DNA from: Halobacteriales archaeon YIM A00010
GTDB taxonomy: Archaea > Halobacteriota > Halobacteria > Halobacteriales > Haloarculaceae
Assembly: GCA_025041175.1 (NCBI GenBank)
Contig: JAKCFJ010000004.1
Span: 124,001-188,000, forward strand
Reading direction: 5' to 3'
Length of the DNA stretch: 64,000 nucleotides
Positions 9,626 to 18,834 of this stretch are shown here, piece by piece. Position 1 is the first letter of the stretch, and the number at the start of each line of letters is the position of its first letter. The translations under genes were made by a program, and so were the position numbers. Under the pieces are notes generated by a model. It was not told where the DNA came from. It searched no databases and saw nothing but the letters and a program-made list of their open reading frames with translations.

Positions 9626-9958
9626 CTAGTCATTGACTTGAGTGTATGTTCCCATATCTGCCTTGATCCCGAGACGGGCGATCATCTCTTGTGGATCGAA
9701 ACCCATGCGTTCATGCATGGCCGTAATCGTATCGCGGGCGTTCTCAAGAGCCTCCTGATTCTCCCACTCAACGATCGTGATGAGAGTGAACTCACCAGAT
9801 TCCCCCGGCTGTTCAAGCACGAAGTCTTGGATGAAGCCCGGCTGATCCTTGAGCACGTCGTGCGTGCGTCGAAGTGGGCGAAGGAACTCCTCACGAGCCT
9901 CGCCGGGGATGATGAACTTGTCGACACGGTAGATACGAGGAGATGGGGTCTCGGTCAT
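9626..9958 (-). CDS. Antibiotic biosynthesis monooxygenase (ABM)-fold protein
   Basis: 110 residues, the usual size for a single ABM/dimeric alpha-beta barrel domain. VDKFIIPGEAREEFL, then QPGFIQDFVLEQ and EWENQEALENA match the family pattern of strand, helix and a central hydrophobic strand. Members oxidise small aromatics or bind haem or flavin degradation products; the substrate is not predictable. It stands alone between spacer regions. Confidence 0.75.
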   Translation of the reverse strand: MTETPSPRIYRVDKFIIPGEAREEFLRPLRRTHDVLKDQPGFIQDFVLEQPGESGEFTLITIVEWENQEALENARDTITAMHERMGFDPQEMIARLGIKADMGTYTQVND

Positions 9959-10325
9959 ACGTTTACTCCCTTTTTCTTTTCTCCTGAGTAGTATGTGAAA
10001 ATCACGACGTCTGTGCTGGTCATTTTGATGTTTGACATCACGTTATGTGTAAGGGATGATCGAAAATAGCTATTCACGTGAACATGTTCAATACTATTGT
10101 CTGCCCCACCCACCTGATAATGGACAAGTAAGATTTCTAATGCACAGCCACCGACGAAATTTGGGCTGACGAGATAGATTTCAGATAAACAGTGCATGAG
10201 AAATCGCACCGAGCCAACTTCAGCTACACACTAGGTCGTCGGTGTGCCAGAACTCATCTTTGACCGAGCGAATAACCGCCCGAACCGTTTCCGAATGCTA
10301 CTTCTGACTCTCAATCGACCTCAGG
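9959..10325. other. Spacer with no gene seen
   Basis: No supported coding sequence. The part next to 9958 should contain the promoter of the ABM gene. Confidence 0.4.
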
Positions 10326-10955
10326 TTACGCGGTTGGCTGTTCAAGGAACGTCTTGATGATTCGACTTTCGGCGCGGTGAAGAATGCCACTTGCTCCCCC
10401 CTTGCTGACGCCCAGCTCAGCCGCGAGCTCGGTAAGCGTGCAGTCACGCGGGGTATCGTAGTACCCACGCTCGGTCGCTTCGGTGAGTAACCGCAGTTGG
10501 CGATCTGTCAGTAGATCGGTCGGCTCGGTTGACTGCGTGACCGAGCCGATTTCGTAGGGGATCCCCTCGGTCTCGAACGCGTCTTTAAGCTGCGACAACT
10601 GCTCATGTGAGGTGGTCAGGTCAGCGATTGCCCATCCATTGCGAAGAGGTAGGGGAAATTGCAGGAGGTGCCCCGAGGAGAGGATGGCGCGATACAGTGA
10701 TGGAAGGAACTGGAGAGAATACTGAATAAGCATGGTTTGCTTATCGGTATGCAACACGTCATAGGATGGCAACCACTGTGCATTGTCGAGATGGCGAACG
10801 ATAGCCGCGGTATCCGATGTTTGTGCTTCGAAGACTACCCGTAGCCCATCTGCTGTCGGGCGGGTGGCCAGAATCCGGAACTCGTCGTCTGGATGCTCGG
10901 CCGAGATCGAGCCTGGTCCGCCAGGAATTTTGAATTTGACATGCGCACTGGGCAT
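10326..10955 (-). CDS. Bat-type HTH regulator (second subfamily)
   Basis: 209 residues from the ATG at 10955 (MPSAHVKFKIPGG). This start is chosen because the paralogue at 19216-19621 begins the same way; an upstream ATG at 11090 adds about 45 unconserved residues. A beta-rich sensor half is followed by HTH_10 (about 160-205: LTDRQLRLLTEATERGYYDT ... GVSKGGASGILHRAE). It is divergent from the NmrA-like gene at 11117 with about 160 bp between, so that gene is the likely target. The fragment at 30762-31142 also belongs to this subfamily; 41202-41837 is a more distant relative. Confidence 0.82.
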   Translation of the reverse strand: MPSAHVKFKIPGGPGSISAEHPDDEFRILATRPTADGLRVVFEAQTSDTAAIVRHLDNAQWLPSYDVLHTDKQTMLIQYSLQFLPSLYRAILSSGHLLQFPLPLRNGWAIADLTTSHEQLSQLKDAFETEGIPYEIGSVTQSTEPTDLLTDRQLRLLTEATERGYYDTPRDCTLTELAAELGVSKGGASGILHRAESRIIKTFLEQPTA

Positions 10956-11103
10956 ATACATGCCTTCGACTCTCAGCCCCATCCGCTTTACTCTGAACAT
11001 GTTCACGTTAATCATTAAATTTCCTCTTCTCGTAGTATACTCATGAGGAGACAAACGCAGGGTGCCGTACACGCCGTCAGAATCAGACAACTGAACATTG
11101 ATT

Positions 11104-11110
11104 GGGGAGG
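11104..11110 (+). promoter_or_regulatory. Strong Shine-Dalgarno site fixing the NmrA-like start
   Basis: GGGGAGG ends six bases before the ATG at 11117. This favours that start over an in-frame TTG at 11102, which overlaps the site itself. Such clear sites are uncommon in haloarchaea, where many mRNAs are leaderless. Confidence 0.6.
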
Positions 11111-11116
11111 ACCACC

Positions 11117-11998
11117 ATGAACCCCCGCAGCGTCTTTGTCACCGGAGCGACTGGTCAGCAGGGAGGTGCGGTTGCCAACGCCCTACTGTCCGGTGAGTAC
11201 GGCGAATTCGATGTCCACGCGCTAACGCGCAATCCCGACAGCAACCGGGCGCAGACGCTTTCCGACCGGGGGGCAACAATCACAGAGGGAAACCTCCTCC
11301 ACAAAGACAGCCTCAGTTCCACGGTCAAGGCTGTTGACGCAGTATACTGCGTCACAACGCCCGCAGAGGGAGTTGATGCCGAGATCGAGCAAGGAACAAA
11401 CATGGTCGAAGTTGCGGCCGATGGGAGGATTGAGCACTTCGTGTTCAGCTCTGCCCGCGGAGCCGAGCGCGACACTGGGATTCCCCATTTCGACTCGAAA
11501 TACGCAGTCGAACAGCGCATTCGCGACCTTGAGCTTCCAGCAACGATCATCCGGCCGGTAGCCTTCATGCAGAATTACGAATACCAGCGCGAGGTGATCC
11601 TGAACGGAACCCTCGCGTCTCCCCTGGATGAGGGCGTTCCACTGCAACTGGTCGATACCGAAGACATCGGTACCCTCGCCGCCACTGCGTTGGCGACTCC
11701 CGAGACGTACGTCGGTGAGACCATCGAGTTGGCCGGTGATGAACACACGCTCGAAAGCGCGGCCGAGGTCTTCTCCGCTGTGGCGGGGACCAAGGTCAAC
11801 GCACAGCACGTCCCGATTGAGGTCGCGCGTGAGGAGATGGGGAAGAGTCTGACCATGATGTTCGAGTGGCTCGATGACCACAGGTTCGACAACAATATCG
11901 AGGCACTGGAGCGCGACCATGACATCAACCTTACCCGGTTCGAAACGTATCTTCGTGAGCATGGGTGGGCCAGTGGACGAAACCAGATAAACAAATGA
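11117..11998 (+). CDS. NmrA-like NAD(P)-binding protein
   Basis: 293 residues with a Rossmann fold. VFVTGATGQQGGAVANALL at the N-terminus is the GxxGxxG dinucleotide site. HFVFSSARGAERDTGIPHFDSK follows at mid-length, but the YxxxK of active short-chain dehydrogenases is not obvious. NmrA/HSCARG proteins sense the NADP/NADPH ratio or reduce quinones. It is divergent from the regulator at 10326-10955, which probably controls it. Confidence 0.82.
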   Translation: MNPRSVFVTGATGQQGGAVANALLSGEYGEFDVHALTRNPDSNRAQTLSDRGATITEGNLLHKDSLSSTVKAVDAVYCVTTPAEGVDAEIEQGTNMVEVAADGRIEHFVFSSARGAERDTGIPHFDSKYAVEQRIRDLELPATIIRPVAFMQNYEYQREVILNGTLASPLDEGVPLQLVDTEDIGTLAATALATPETYVGETIELAGDEHTLESAAEVFSAVAGTKVNAQHVPIEVAREEMGKSLTMMFEWLDDHRFDNNIEALERDHDINLTRFETYLREHGWASGRNQINK

Positions 11999-12115
11999 TG
12001 CCCGAAGATAGTCAACAGATTAATGAATATGTCGAATAGATCATCAAACCGGTATCATCATGGCTATAGATCACGACAGGCACCGTCACTGTTAACTTAG
12101 GCCGCTCAAGTGCGT

Positions 12116-12157
12116 GGAGTTCCTCTGAACATGATAGGAACATGATAGAGGAACTCC
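12116..12157. repeat. Perfect 11-bp inverted repeat enclosing a tandem 11-bp repeat
   Basis: GGAGTTCCTCT (12116-12126) and AGAGGAACTCC (12147-12157) are exact reverse complements. Between and into the right arm, GAACATGATAG occurs twice in tandem. It lies in non-coding DNA before an IS6 remnant and may be a degenerate mobile-element end or a structured site. Confidence 0.5.
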
Positions 12158-12189
12158 GGTTGGTAGATGCGGACGCCAGTACCGTACCG

Positions 12190-12313
12190 TTTTTGGACGG
12201 GGAGCGCACGCCGGTGGCTTGAGCAGTTCGTACACTACTATAACCATCAGAGACTGTATCAATCGCTCGACGGAAGAACGCCAGTCGAAGGAGGTGCTGA
12301 ACTAGACAGTGCC
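12190..12313 (+). pseudogene. IS6-family transposase 3' remnant with terminal repeat
   Basis: A short frame reads SARRWLEQFVHYYNHQR...SLDGRTPVE, matching the end of the intact IS6 transposase at 22233-22913 (RHYYNHQRPNQALDGRTP). It ends in AACTAGACAGTGCC (12300-12313), identical to the right terminal repeat of that element. The last codons are frameshifted and everything upstream is lost. Confidence 0.75.
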
Positions 12314-12414
12314 GTTCCCAAGGCAATACCATCCGACTGAGTTGAGTAACCTCATCTGTTTAAGGTATCGCTACCTGCCCAGTATTATAAATATTGTATG
12401 ATATCTAAAGTGAT

Positions 12415-12762
12415 TTATGATTCAATTTCTTCAAGAATACTCTCGCCGGTGCCCGGTTTCGATTCCCACGCCCATTCGTCTTCAACTCTCACCCGTCCGT
12501 CATCAAGGAGTGAGACTTCCCCGGTTGAATGACCGCTCGCCGTGTCACCGTCCTCGTTCATCTGCACGTATCGTATGTCCCACTGGCTGCCATCGAACGC
12601 TCCGATTAAGTGTCCCTCGACAATCTCTCCACCCGAATACTGCGCATAGATCCGGTCACCGGCCTGCTCAAATTGGAACTGTGTGTCTCCGTTGACTTCG
12701 CCTTCCTCATCATTGGCAATTCCAACGAGTGTCCGCCCATCAAGCGAGATCTGCTTTGCCAT
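12415..12762 (-). CDS. Small conserved protein (family often labelled N-acetylglutamate-synthase-like)
   Basis: 115 residues with a beta-rich pattern: ISLDGRTLVGIANDEEGEV, YSGGEIVEGHLIGAFDG, and a C-terminal WAWESKPGTGESILEEIE. The family occurs widely in bacteria and haloarchaea under a doubtful 'n-acetylglutamate synthase' label; nothing here resembles a GNAT fold, and the function is unknown. A clear paralogue lies at 25715-26059. Confidence 0.75.
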   Translation of the reverse strand: MAKQISLDGRTLVGIANDEEGEVNGDTQFQFEQAGDRIYAQYSGGEIVEGHLIGAFDGSQWDIRYVQMNEDGDTASGHSTGEVSLLDDGRVRVEDEWAWESKPGTGESILEEIES

Positions 12763-13022
12763 GCGACCACTATCTCAGGTATTCCAATTAATTGTTGGGT
12801 CTACCGTTCCTTCCGATGTAACTGTACGTGGATTTTCTTGTATTGAGCGGACATCGGATGCTGCACGGAGGGTGCACGAACCGTTCTATGTGCTCTGTTG
12901 AATAGCCGAGGGTGAAGTGGGGCAAAGCTCTATCCTAAAAGCTTCTATGCCTGAAATTACCGCTCCAGTCGCTCATGACTTGGCAACTCTTCCCTACGGA
13001 ATTCAAGCGATAGATCTGACTG

Positions 13023-13985
13023 TCAGGCCTTCTGTAACGGTTTCATTACTTCATCAGCGAACAATCGTATGTTGTGGATCGCCTCGTCTCCATAATTCGG
13101 AAGCACAATTGGCGTGAAGTGCGTGAAACCGGCATCGATGAATCTCTGATACTGTTCGCGGCACTCGTTCGAGGTGCCTATGATCGCATCGGAAGCCTCT
13201 GTTTTGAGTTTTGCAACGTACTCCGCTGGTGCGATGTCCTCTTGTTTCGCTTCGTCTCGATACCGCTCCTCTAAGTCCTCCTGCGTCGGTTCGAGGACGA
13301 CGAAATGTTTTACCAGGGGTGTGATCTCGTCGCTGTTGCGTCTGATGTCCTCACAGGTCTGTTCTACTCGTCTCATCTTTTTGGTAGCGTGGGACGGTGA
13401 ATCGGCGTGTATATTGACCGCATCGGCGGTTTCCGCGACGGCATCTAGTGTTCGAGCCGATGTATCCTGTCCGATCCATATCGGGGGGTGTGGGTCTTGG
13501 ATCGGATTTGGGTCTAACGAGAGATCCGTCGTCGTATAGTAGGTGCCACTGAACGAAACGTCGTCTTCACTCCAGAGAGATTTCAGTAATATCACAGCTT
13601 CGGCCATCCTGTCGATTCGGTCCGGCGGCTCCAGATACTCGAATCCCGTCGCAGTGTACTCTCGCTGTTGGTCCCCGCCGGCCGCAATCCCGAAGACGAG
13701 TCGACCGTCGCTCATGTGATCCACAGTCGCTCCGATCTTAGCGAGCAGGATCGGCGACCGGAACGCTGGATTCGTTATTAGGCTCCCGATTTTGATGGTG
13801 TCGGTACAGGATGCGATGAACGCCAGCGTCGTCCACTGCTCGAAGAGGGGTTGCTCTCTGATCAGATGATCTCCGACCGAAATCATCTCGTAGCCCAGTG
13901 ATTCGGCTTCCTGCGCGAGCTGACGGATCGCCTCGAACGAGAGGTTCGCCGGAACGATTGGGTAATCGAAGCGTACCTCAGTCAT
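13023..13985 (-). CDS. LLM-class (luciferase-like) flavin/F420-dependent oxidoreductase
   Basis: 320 residues from the ATG at 13985. The bacterial-luciferase-like TIM barrel is shown by SLGYEMISVGDHL, FIASCTDTIKIGSLI, GRLVFGIAAGGDQQ and WIGQDTSARTLDAVAETAD. In haloarchaea such proteins usually use F420 or FMN for hydride transfer to small organics. It follows the beta-propeller gene with an 8-nt overlap (13978-13985), so the two are co-translated. An upstream in-frame ATG at 14054 would run deep into the neighbour and is unlikely. Confidence 0.85.
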   Translation of the reverse strand: MTEVRFDYPIVPANLSFEAIRQLAQEAESLGYEMISVGDHLIREQPLFEQWTTLAFIASCTDTIKIGSLITNPAFRSPILLAKIGATVDHMSDGRLVFGIAAGGDQQREYTATGFEYLEPPDRIDRMAEAVILLKSLWSEDDVSFSGTYYTTTDLSLDPNPIQDPHPPIWIGQDTSARTLDAVAETADAVNIHADSPSHATKKMRRVEQTCEDIRRNSDEITPLVKHFVVLEPTQEDLEERYRDEAKQEDIAPAEYVAKLKTEASDAIIGTSNECREQYQRFIDAGFTHFTPIVLPNYGDEAIHNIRLFADEVMKPLQKA

Positions 13986-14949
13986 GGACAGCCGCCTCCA
14001 AGCGCCATACCTTCGGCAAATCGAATGACAATGACTCCCATGAGTCGCCCCCATCGAGACTCACGAACAACTGGCCGCTCTCTTCCGGACCGTTCCCCGC
14101 ATAGAACAGCACATCGGAATCGGCAGGATGAAGACACACCGGGTCGGCTGGATTCGCTGCTGGGAGTCCCTCGGCGATCGGTTGCCACGTCCGCCCTCGA
14201 TTAGTACTTCGATAGAGCGGTGAATCGTCCAAATCCACGTACACGTAGACAGTTTCCGGGTTTTGTGGGTCGAACACGATCCCGTGAACGTACTTACCAC
14301 GGAGTGGCTCCACGGCCGTCCAACTCCCTGCTACATCCTCACTGATGAAGAGTCCTTCACCGGCTCCAGCAAAGACGCGATCCGGATTCGTCGGGTCGAT
14401 TGCAACGCGGTGGAGGTCATAGCCGACGAGGGCTTCGTTCCACGAATCCCCTCCATCGTAGCTGTAAATGAAGGCACCGTGTTCGACGCCAGCGAAGAGC
14501 CGCTCCGGACGGTCAGGATGCATCGCAAGGCCGTGAATGTGCCCGGCGTAGAACGGTTCGTGGAAGAACGTCCACTCCGACCTGCTTTCCAACGTCTCGA
14601 TTCCCGACAGTGCGTCGAACGAACGACCATCGGGTGACACGTACAGCATTGGTGGTTCCGTGCCGACGTAGATCGTCTTCGGGTCCGGTGCGAAGGTAAC
14701 ATCCCAGACCCACTCGTCTTCGAAGCCGACCGACGTGAACGTCTCGCATCTATCGTCGGTGTAGTGAAGTCCCCAGCCGCGGAGTCCACAGCCCACATAG
14801 GCGATGGATGGATCATCCGGATGGATTGCAATCGCTCTGACTGCCTGTCCTTTCATCCCCGTCTCGAGGTGCTCGATCGTGTTCACGTCGGTAATACGTA
14901 CAGTCCGAAGGCCATCTTCGGTGCCGACGTACAGTGTACATGGGATCAT
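13978..14949 (-). CDS. BNR/VPS10-like beta-propeller protein
   Basis: About 323 residues. Repeated blades contain Asp-box-like signatures: SPDGRSFDALS, SYDGGDSWNEAL, STNRGRTWQPIA and SLDGGDSWESLS, spaced about 45-50 residues apart. Each is preceded by AIHPDDPSIAYVG-type strands. This is the fold of sialidase-like and photosynthesis-stability-factor-like propellers; catalytic sialidase residues are not evident and there is no secretion signal. The start at 14949 (MIPCTLYVGTEDG) places the first strand at the N-terminus; an ATG at 14997 is possible. It is translationally coupled to the luciferase-like oxidoreductase, suggesting a shared process. Confidence 0.78.
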   Translation of the reverse strand: MIPCTLYVGTEDGLRTVRITDVNTIEHLETGMKGQAVRAIAIHPDDPSIAYVGCGLRGWGLHYTDDRCETFTSVGFEDEWVWDVTFAPDPKTIYVGTEPPMLYVSPDGRSFDALSGIETLESRSEWTFFHEPFYAGHIHGLAMHPDRPERLFAGVEHGAFIYSYDGGDSWNEALVGYDLHRVAIDPTNPDRVFAGAGEGLFISEDVAGSWTAVEPLRGKYVHGIVFDPQNPETVYVYVDLDDSPLYRSTNRGRTWQPIAEGLPAANPADPVCLHPADSDVLFYAGNGPEESGQLFVSLDGGDSWESLSFDLPKVWRLEAAVHD

Positions 14950-15141
14950 TGGATGAATACACCGTTTGGTGTATTTCACAACGATTGCCCGAGACATAGC
15001 TGTTTTCAGAAGACGTCTTTTGTTGGATATTTGTTACAAATGGGCCATGATGAGTAAAGAGAGCAAATTCGTGCGGTGTTCGCTGATTTGAATATCCTCA
15101 GCGAACGAAGCGTTTAGTCAGCACCGGCCGACACCAGTGAT

Positions 15142-16023
15142 ATGGTCGACCAGGTGAGCTCGGATCGATCCGAGGAGGTGGCTCCGGAGACAGCGTTCTC
15201 GTTGTTGACGGATGAGATCCGAATCGAGATCATCGGTGTACTCGGTCACACACCCGGCTACACGGCATCGTTTTCAACACTCCAAGAGCAAGTCGGGATA
15301 GCTGATAGCGGACTGTTCAACTATCATCTTCAAAAGCTCACGGACCACTTCATCCGCCATACGGAGAACGGCTATACGTTGCAGTACGCAGGGAGACTGA
15401 TTCATCGTGCGATCCTTGCCGGGATGTTCACGAAGCGCCCGCAGACCACTCCTGTCGAACTACAGGATGCGTGTCCTACGTGTGGAACGACGCTCGAGTC
15501 GTCCTATACCGATGGAAGGCACCGAGTGATGTGTCCGGACTGTGGGGGCGTGTCATTCATGAGCGCGCTGCATCCAGCCGGGCTCGAACACCGGACGCTC
15601 ACAGAGGTACTCGAAGCGTCGGATCGACTCTCTCGACATGGCGTCGCGCTTACGATGGACGGAATTTGTACACATTGCTCCGGCATCGTGACGCCGACCA
15701 TCGTTACTGATTCGACGCGACCGTTCGGTCAGCCGTTCGCCGACCACAGTTGTAAGAACTGTGGCCTAATACTCACGACCAATATCGGTGAGACACTCCT
15801 CCCTCATCCTGTAGTAATTTCGTTTTTCCACGATCATGGTGTGGATCTGCGGGCAACACGCACCTGGGAACTCGCGTTCTGCATTGCCGACGAGTATCTC
15901 ACGGTCCTCTCGGAAGACCCGTGGCAGATCACGGTATCGATTCCGGTCGGTGACGAGGAGCTACGAGTGACCGTTGATGGCGACCTGAACGTCATTGAAT
16001 TCGACCGAAACAACCGTTCGTGA
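15142..16023 (+). CDS. Winged-helix regulator with zinc-ribbon domain
   Basis: 293 residues. An ArsR-like winged helix (about 15-90) contains FSLLTDEIRIEIIGVL and GLFNYHLQKLTDHFI. CPTCG...CPDCGG (about 110-130) and CTHCSG...CKNCG (about 175-205) follow as two zinc-ribbon halves, then a beta C-terminus. It resembles the haloarchaeal DUF7347/DUF7351 family (my recollection). A paralogue is at 51877-52737, and an exact-looking copy of its last 48 residues lies at 26897-27051. The stop codon is at the very edge of the truncated IS630 gene that follows. Confidence 0.8.
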   Translation: MVDQVSSDRSEEVAPETAFSLLTDEIRIEIIGVLGHTPGYTASFSTLQEQVGIADSGLFNYHLQKLTDHFIRHTENGYTLQYAGRLIHRAILAGMFTKRPQTTPVELQDACPTCGTTLESSYTDGRHRVMCPDCGGVSFMSALHPAGLEHRTLTEVLEASDRLSRHGVALTMDGICTHCSGIVTPTIVTDSTRPFGQPFADHSCKNCGLILTTNIGETLLPHPVVISFFHDHGVDLRATRTWELAFCIADEYLTVLSEDPWQITVSIPVGDEELRVTVDGDLNVIEFDRNNRS

Positions 16024-16946
16024 CTCGGTGGAAGGCTGCGTATGAAGAGGAGGGCGAGGAAGGACTCGCCGCCGAACCGCGAACGAATGGCCGCACGCCA
16101 AAGCTGGCCGAGGACCACTATCAAGCCCTCGAGGAACTCCTCCTGGAGGGACCTGAAGCACATAGGTTTGAGACCAAGCTCTGGACTCTCGACCAGATCG
16201 CAGCGGTCATCGACTGTGAATTCGATGTCTCCGTCTCCAGTTCCTCGGTGTGGCGGTATCTACAAAAGATGGGCTGGAGTTGCCAGAAACCGGAACAGCG
16301 CGCCCGTAAGCGCGACGACGAAGAGATTCGCCGCTGGATGACTGAAACCTGGCCAGCGATAAAAAAAGCGCGGACGGAGGGGTTCACCCTCGTGTTCGTC
16401 GATGAATGCGGATTCTACTTAGATCCAGTCGTGCGCCGTACCTGGGCCCCCCGCGGTGAGACACCAGTCCAGTACAGTTGGACACGGCAGGGGCGGCTCT
16501 CTGTTTTCACCGCCCTCTTGATCACGCTCCATGACACTGAACAGCCCCCGGACGTGGGGCTGTTCTTCTGGATCAGAGAGAAACACTATACCGGCTGGAT
16601 CATTTACGAACTGTTCCGCGATGACTTGCGGTATCGGTGGCAGGACAGTATTCTCGTGTTGGACAACTGGAGCGGCCACAAAAAGGCAGCACGACTCCTT
16701 GAGGAGGCACTCGGTGACACATCACTGGCACTTGAGGTGGAGTTCCTGCCACCATATGCCCCGGAGTTGAATCCCGTCGAGCAGGTCTTGGAACACACGA
16801 AATATGGAGAACTGTCGAACTACATCCCCGCGGACATTGATGCCTTAGAAGCGCGCGTTGACCAGTCGATCGCGGCTAAGGATGAGCAGTCAGAGCTACT
16901 CCGAGGCTTTCTCAAAGCAGCCGAGCTTGATTTCGGGCAGGAATGA
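16020..16946 (+). CDS. IS630-family transposase, N-terminally truncated
   Basis: 308 residues. The DDE residues are visible: LVFVDECGFY, SILVLDNWSGHKK and PPYAPELNPVEQV. The frame opens with a GTG overlapping the stop of the preceding regulator and goes straight into RWKAAYEEEGEEGLAA, the end of the N-terminal helix-turn-helix. About 40 family-typical residues are therefore missing, and the IS is probably inactive. The regulator tail is identical up to its stop codon in the second copy at 27051, after which the sequences diverge, so the IS630 segment was joined exactly behind that gene. Confidence 0.82.
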   Translation: MTRWKAAYEEEGEEGLAAEPRTNGRTPKLAEDHYQALEELLLEGPEAHRFETKLWTLDQIAAVIDCEFDVSVSSSSVWRYLQKMGWSCQKPEQRARKRDDEEIRRWMTETWPAIKKARTEGFTLVFVDECGFYLDPVVRRTWAPRGETPVQYSWTRQGRLSVFTALLITLHDTEQPPDVGLFFWIREKHYTGWIIYELFRDDLRYRWQDSILVLDNWSGHKKAARLLEEALGDTSLALEVEFLPPYAPELNPVEQVLEHTKYGELSNYIPADIDALEARVDQSIAAKDEQSELLRGFLKAAELDFGQE

Positions 16947-17089
16947 CGTACTTCGGTAGCATGAATAGACAAGAGGGCTGTCAGATCGAAACTGCATCTT
17001 TCCCTGGTGTGTGTTTCCACTCTGAAATCAAGAAAGTGCCTGTTTACACCGAGAGATAAAAGCCCACTAAACGTTAGAGTAAAGACGCG

Positions 17090-17689
17090 ATGCTACTCGA
17101 ACACCGAGGCGAAACACCGGATATCCACGAGTCGGCATACATTGCGCCGACAGCGACGATCTGTGGCGATGTGCGTATCGGGGCGAACAGTCGCGTGCTC
17201 TTCGGAGCGACGGTCGCCGCCGAGGGCGGCCCGGTCGACATCGGCGAGAACTGCATCATTATGGAAAATGCCGTCCTTCGGGGGACAGGCCCCCATCCGC
17301 TCCGAATCGGTGAGCACGTTCTCGTTGGCCCTCGCGCCTACTTGACCGGCTGTACGGTTAAGGAAAATGTGTTTCTTGCAACGGGCATCACTATCTTTAA
17401 CGGAGCAGAACTCGGGGCGGGGACCGAAGTCCGGATCAACGGGGTGGTCCATATCATGACCGTACTTCCGCCTGAAAGCCTCGTACCAATCGGATGGGTC
17501 GCGGTCGGTGATCCCGCCGAGATGTTCTCTCCCGATGAGCATGAAGCGATTTGGGAGATTCAAAAGCCACTGAACTTTCCCGAGGTCGTGTTTGGTCTGG
17601 AACGAGCCCCACCCGATACACTAATGCCCCAGCTCACCCGTCGCTATTCACAGGCGTTGGAGGCTCATCACGACGATACAGAACTCTGA
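17090..17689 (+). CDS. Gamma-carbonic-anhydrase-like hexapeptide-repeat protein
   Basis: 199 residues. A left-handed beta-helix is visible as successive hexapeptide turns: IAPTATICGDVRIGANSRVLFGA, VDIGENCIIMENAVLRG, IGEHVLVGPRAYLTG. Gamma-type zinc proteins place three histidines at subunit interfaces; candidates here (GPHPLRIGEHV, NGVVHIM) are only partly canonical, so activity as carbonic anhydrase is uncertain. About 55 bp separate it from the exporter gene, which may share its transcript. Confidence 0.8.
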   Translation: MLLEHRGETPDIHESAYIAPTATICGDVRIGANSRVLFGATVAAEGGPVDIGENCIIMENAVLRGTGPHPLRIGEHVLVGPRAYLTGCTVKENVFLATGITIFNGAELGAGTEVRINGVVHIMTVLPPESLVPIGWVAVGDPAEMFSPDEHEAIWEIQKPLNFPEVVFGLERAPPDTLMPQLTRRYSQALEAHHDDTEL

Positions 17690-17744
17690 GAGAGGATCGA
17701 CTCGATATGTATCATCGACAGACGAAGCTTGTAGGAGATTACGT

Positions 17745-18389
17745 ATGATCGCCAACTGGCTCGACTTCTCGACGCTCGTACTGTTTGTTTCGGCTTCACT
17801 TGCAATTATCCTCGCGCCGGGTCCCGCCTCGATCTATGTTCTCACGAAAAGTGTCAACGGCGGTCACCGAGCCGGGTTCTTAGCCACTCTCGGAACGTGT
17901 ACCGGCCTGCTGGTACATACGAGCGCGGCTGTGCTTGGTCTCTCGGCGATTCTTCGGGCTTCAGCTGTCGCCTACACGACAGTGAAGTACGTGGGTGCGG
18001 CGTATCTGATCTATCTCGGCGTTCAGACCCTGCGAAATAAGGAGACGTTCGACCTCAATCGTACCGGCACTGAAACGAATACACCGGAGAGCTACAGACA
18101 AGGAGTGATTATCAATACCCTCAATCCGAAAGTCGCGGTGTTTTTCCTTGCATTTCTCCCGCAGTTCGTTGATGCGGGCCCAGGGACGACGGTTCAGATG
18201 CTCGTACTAGGAGTGTTCTACACAATACTCGCGTTCCTCTATCAGAGTACGCTTGTACTGGTGTCGAGCAGAATCAGGGAAATTCTGAGTGAACGGTCGT
18301 CGATTAGAGATCGCATCAGGCAAGTCGCAGGAACGGTGCTTGTTAGCTTCGGGATTGAACTCGCGCTCGGCGAGTACATCTCCAGTTGA
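17745..18389 (+). CDS. LysE/RhtB-family amino-acid exporter
   Basis: 214 residues with about six hydrophobic segments. The signature LAPGPASIYVLTKSVNGG lies after TM1, with GAAYLIYLGVQTLR after TM3 and NTLNPKVAVFFLAFLPQF before TM4. Family members export basic or neutral amino acids or homoserine lactones. It is likely co-transcribed with the hexapeptide protein upstream. Confidence 0.88.
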   Translation: MIANWLDFSTLVLFVSASLAIILAPGPASIYVLTKSVNGGHRAGFLATLGTCTGLLVHTSAAVLGLSAILRASAVAYTTVKYVGAAYLIYLGVQTLRNKETFDLNRTGTETNTPESYRQGVIINTLNPKVAVFFLAFLPQFVDAGPGTTVQMLVLGVFYTILAFLYQSTLVLVSSRIREILSERSSIRDRIRQVAGTVLVSFGIELALGEYISS

Positions 18390-18696
18390 CGAGACGCGCC
18401 CACGAGCACTCTCACGATGGCCGGGGGCCGCCTCGGTTCTGGCAGGATACGTATGACCCGCGACCGCAGACATGGTACGGGCCGTATAAGAGAGAATATA
18501 CCACCTGCGGATGTCCCCTCCTTGGGATCCGAATTTCGTGCGGTCAACAGACGGCGGGAACGAACGTACTGATCAACTCCTATTTTTGCACGTCCGATGG
18601 GGAGAATAATCGATTGATCTACGCTGGTGATTGTTGTCCATCTATTCTTAGAGATGTTTCATTAGAATCGGGAGAGTCAATTGCGGGTGATGATGG
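18390..18696. other. Spacer without a supported gene
   Basis: No coding evidence on either strand; it separates the LysE gene from the microprotein gene. Confidence 0.4.
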
Positions 18697-18834
18697 ATGT
18701 GTTGGCAGGACGAGACGTGCAGCCGCTGTACGCGCGCGACCCAGACGACGCACGTCGACGATTTCGGCCGGCTGTGTATCGTCTGCCTGGACCTGCTGGC
18801 GGAGGGTGACGTGGAGGTAGAGCTGGACGCATGA
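18697..18834 (+). CDS. 45-residue zinc-finger microprotein
   Basis: MCWQDETCSRCTRATQTT...GRLCIVCLDLLAEG. Two CxxC pairs about 20 residues apart (CSRC, CIVC) form a likely zinc knuckle, as in the haloarchaeal two-CxxC micro-protein class. The stop overlaps the next start as ATGA (18831-18834), which supports it being real and coupled to the DUF6884 gene. The function is unknown, and the start could be an earlier ATG in another context. Confidence 0.6.
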   Translation: MCWQDETCSRCTRATQTTHVDDFGRLCIVCLDLLAEGDVEVELDA

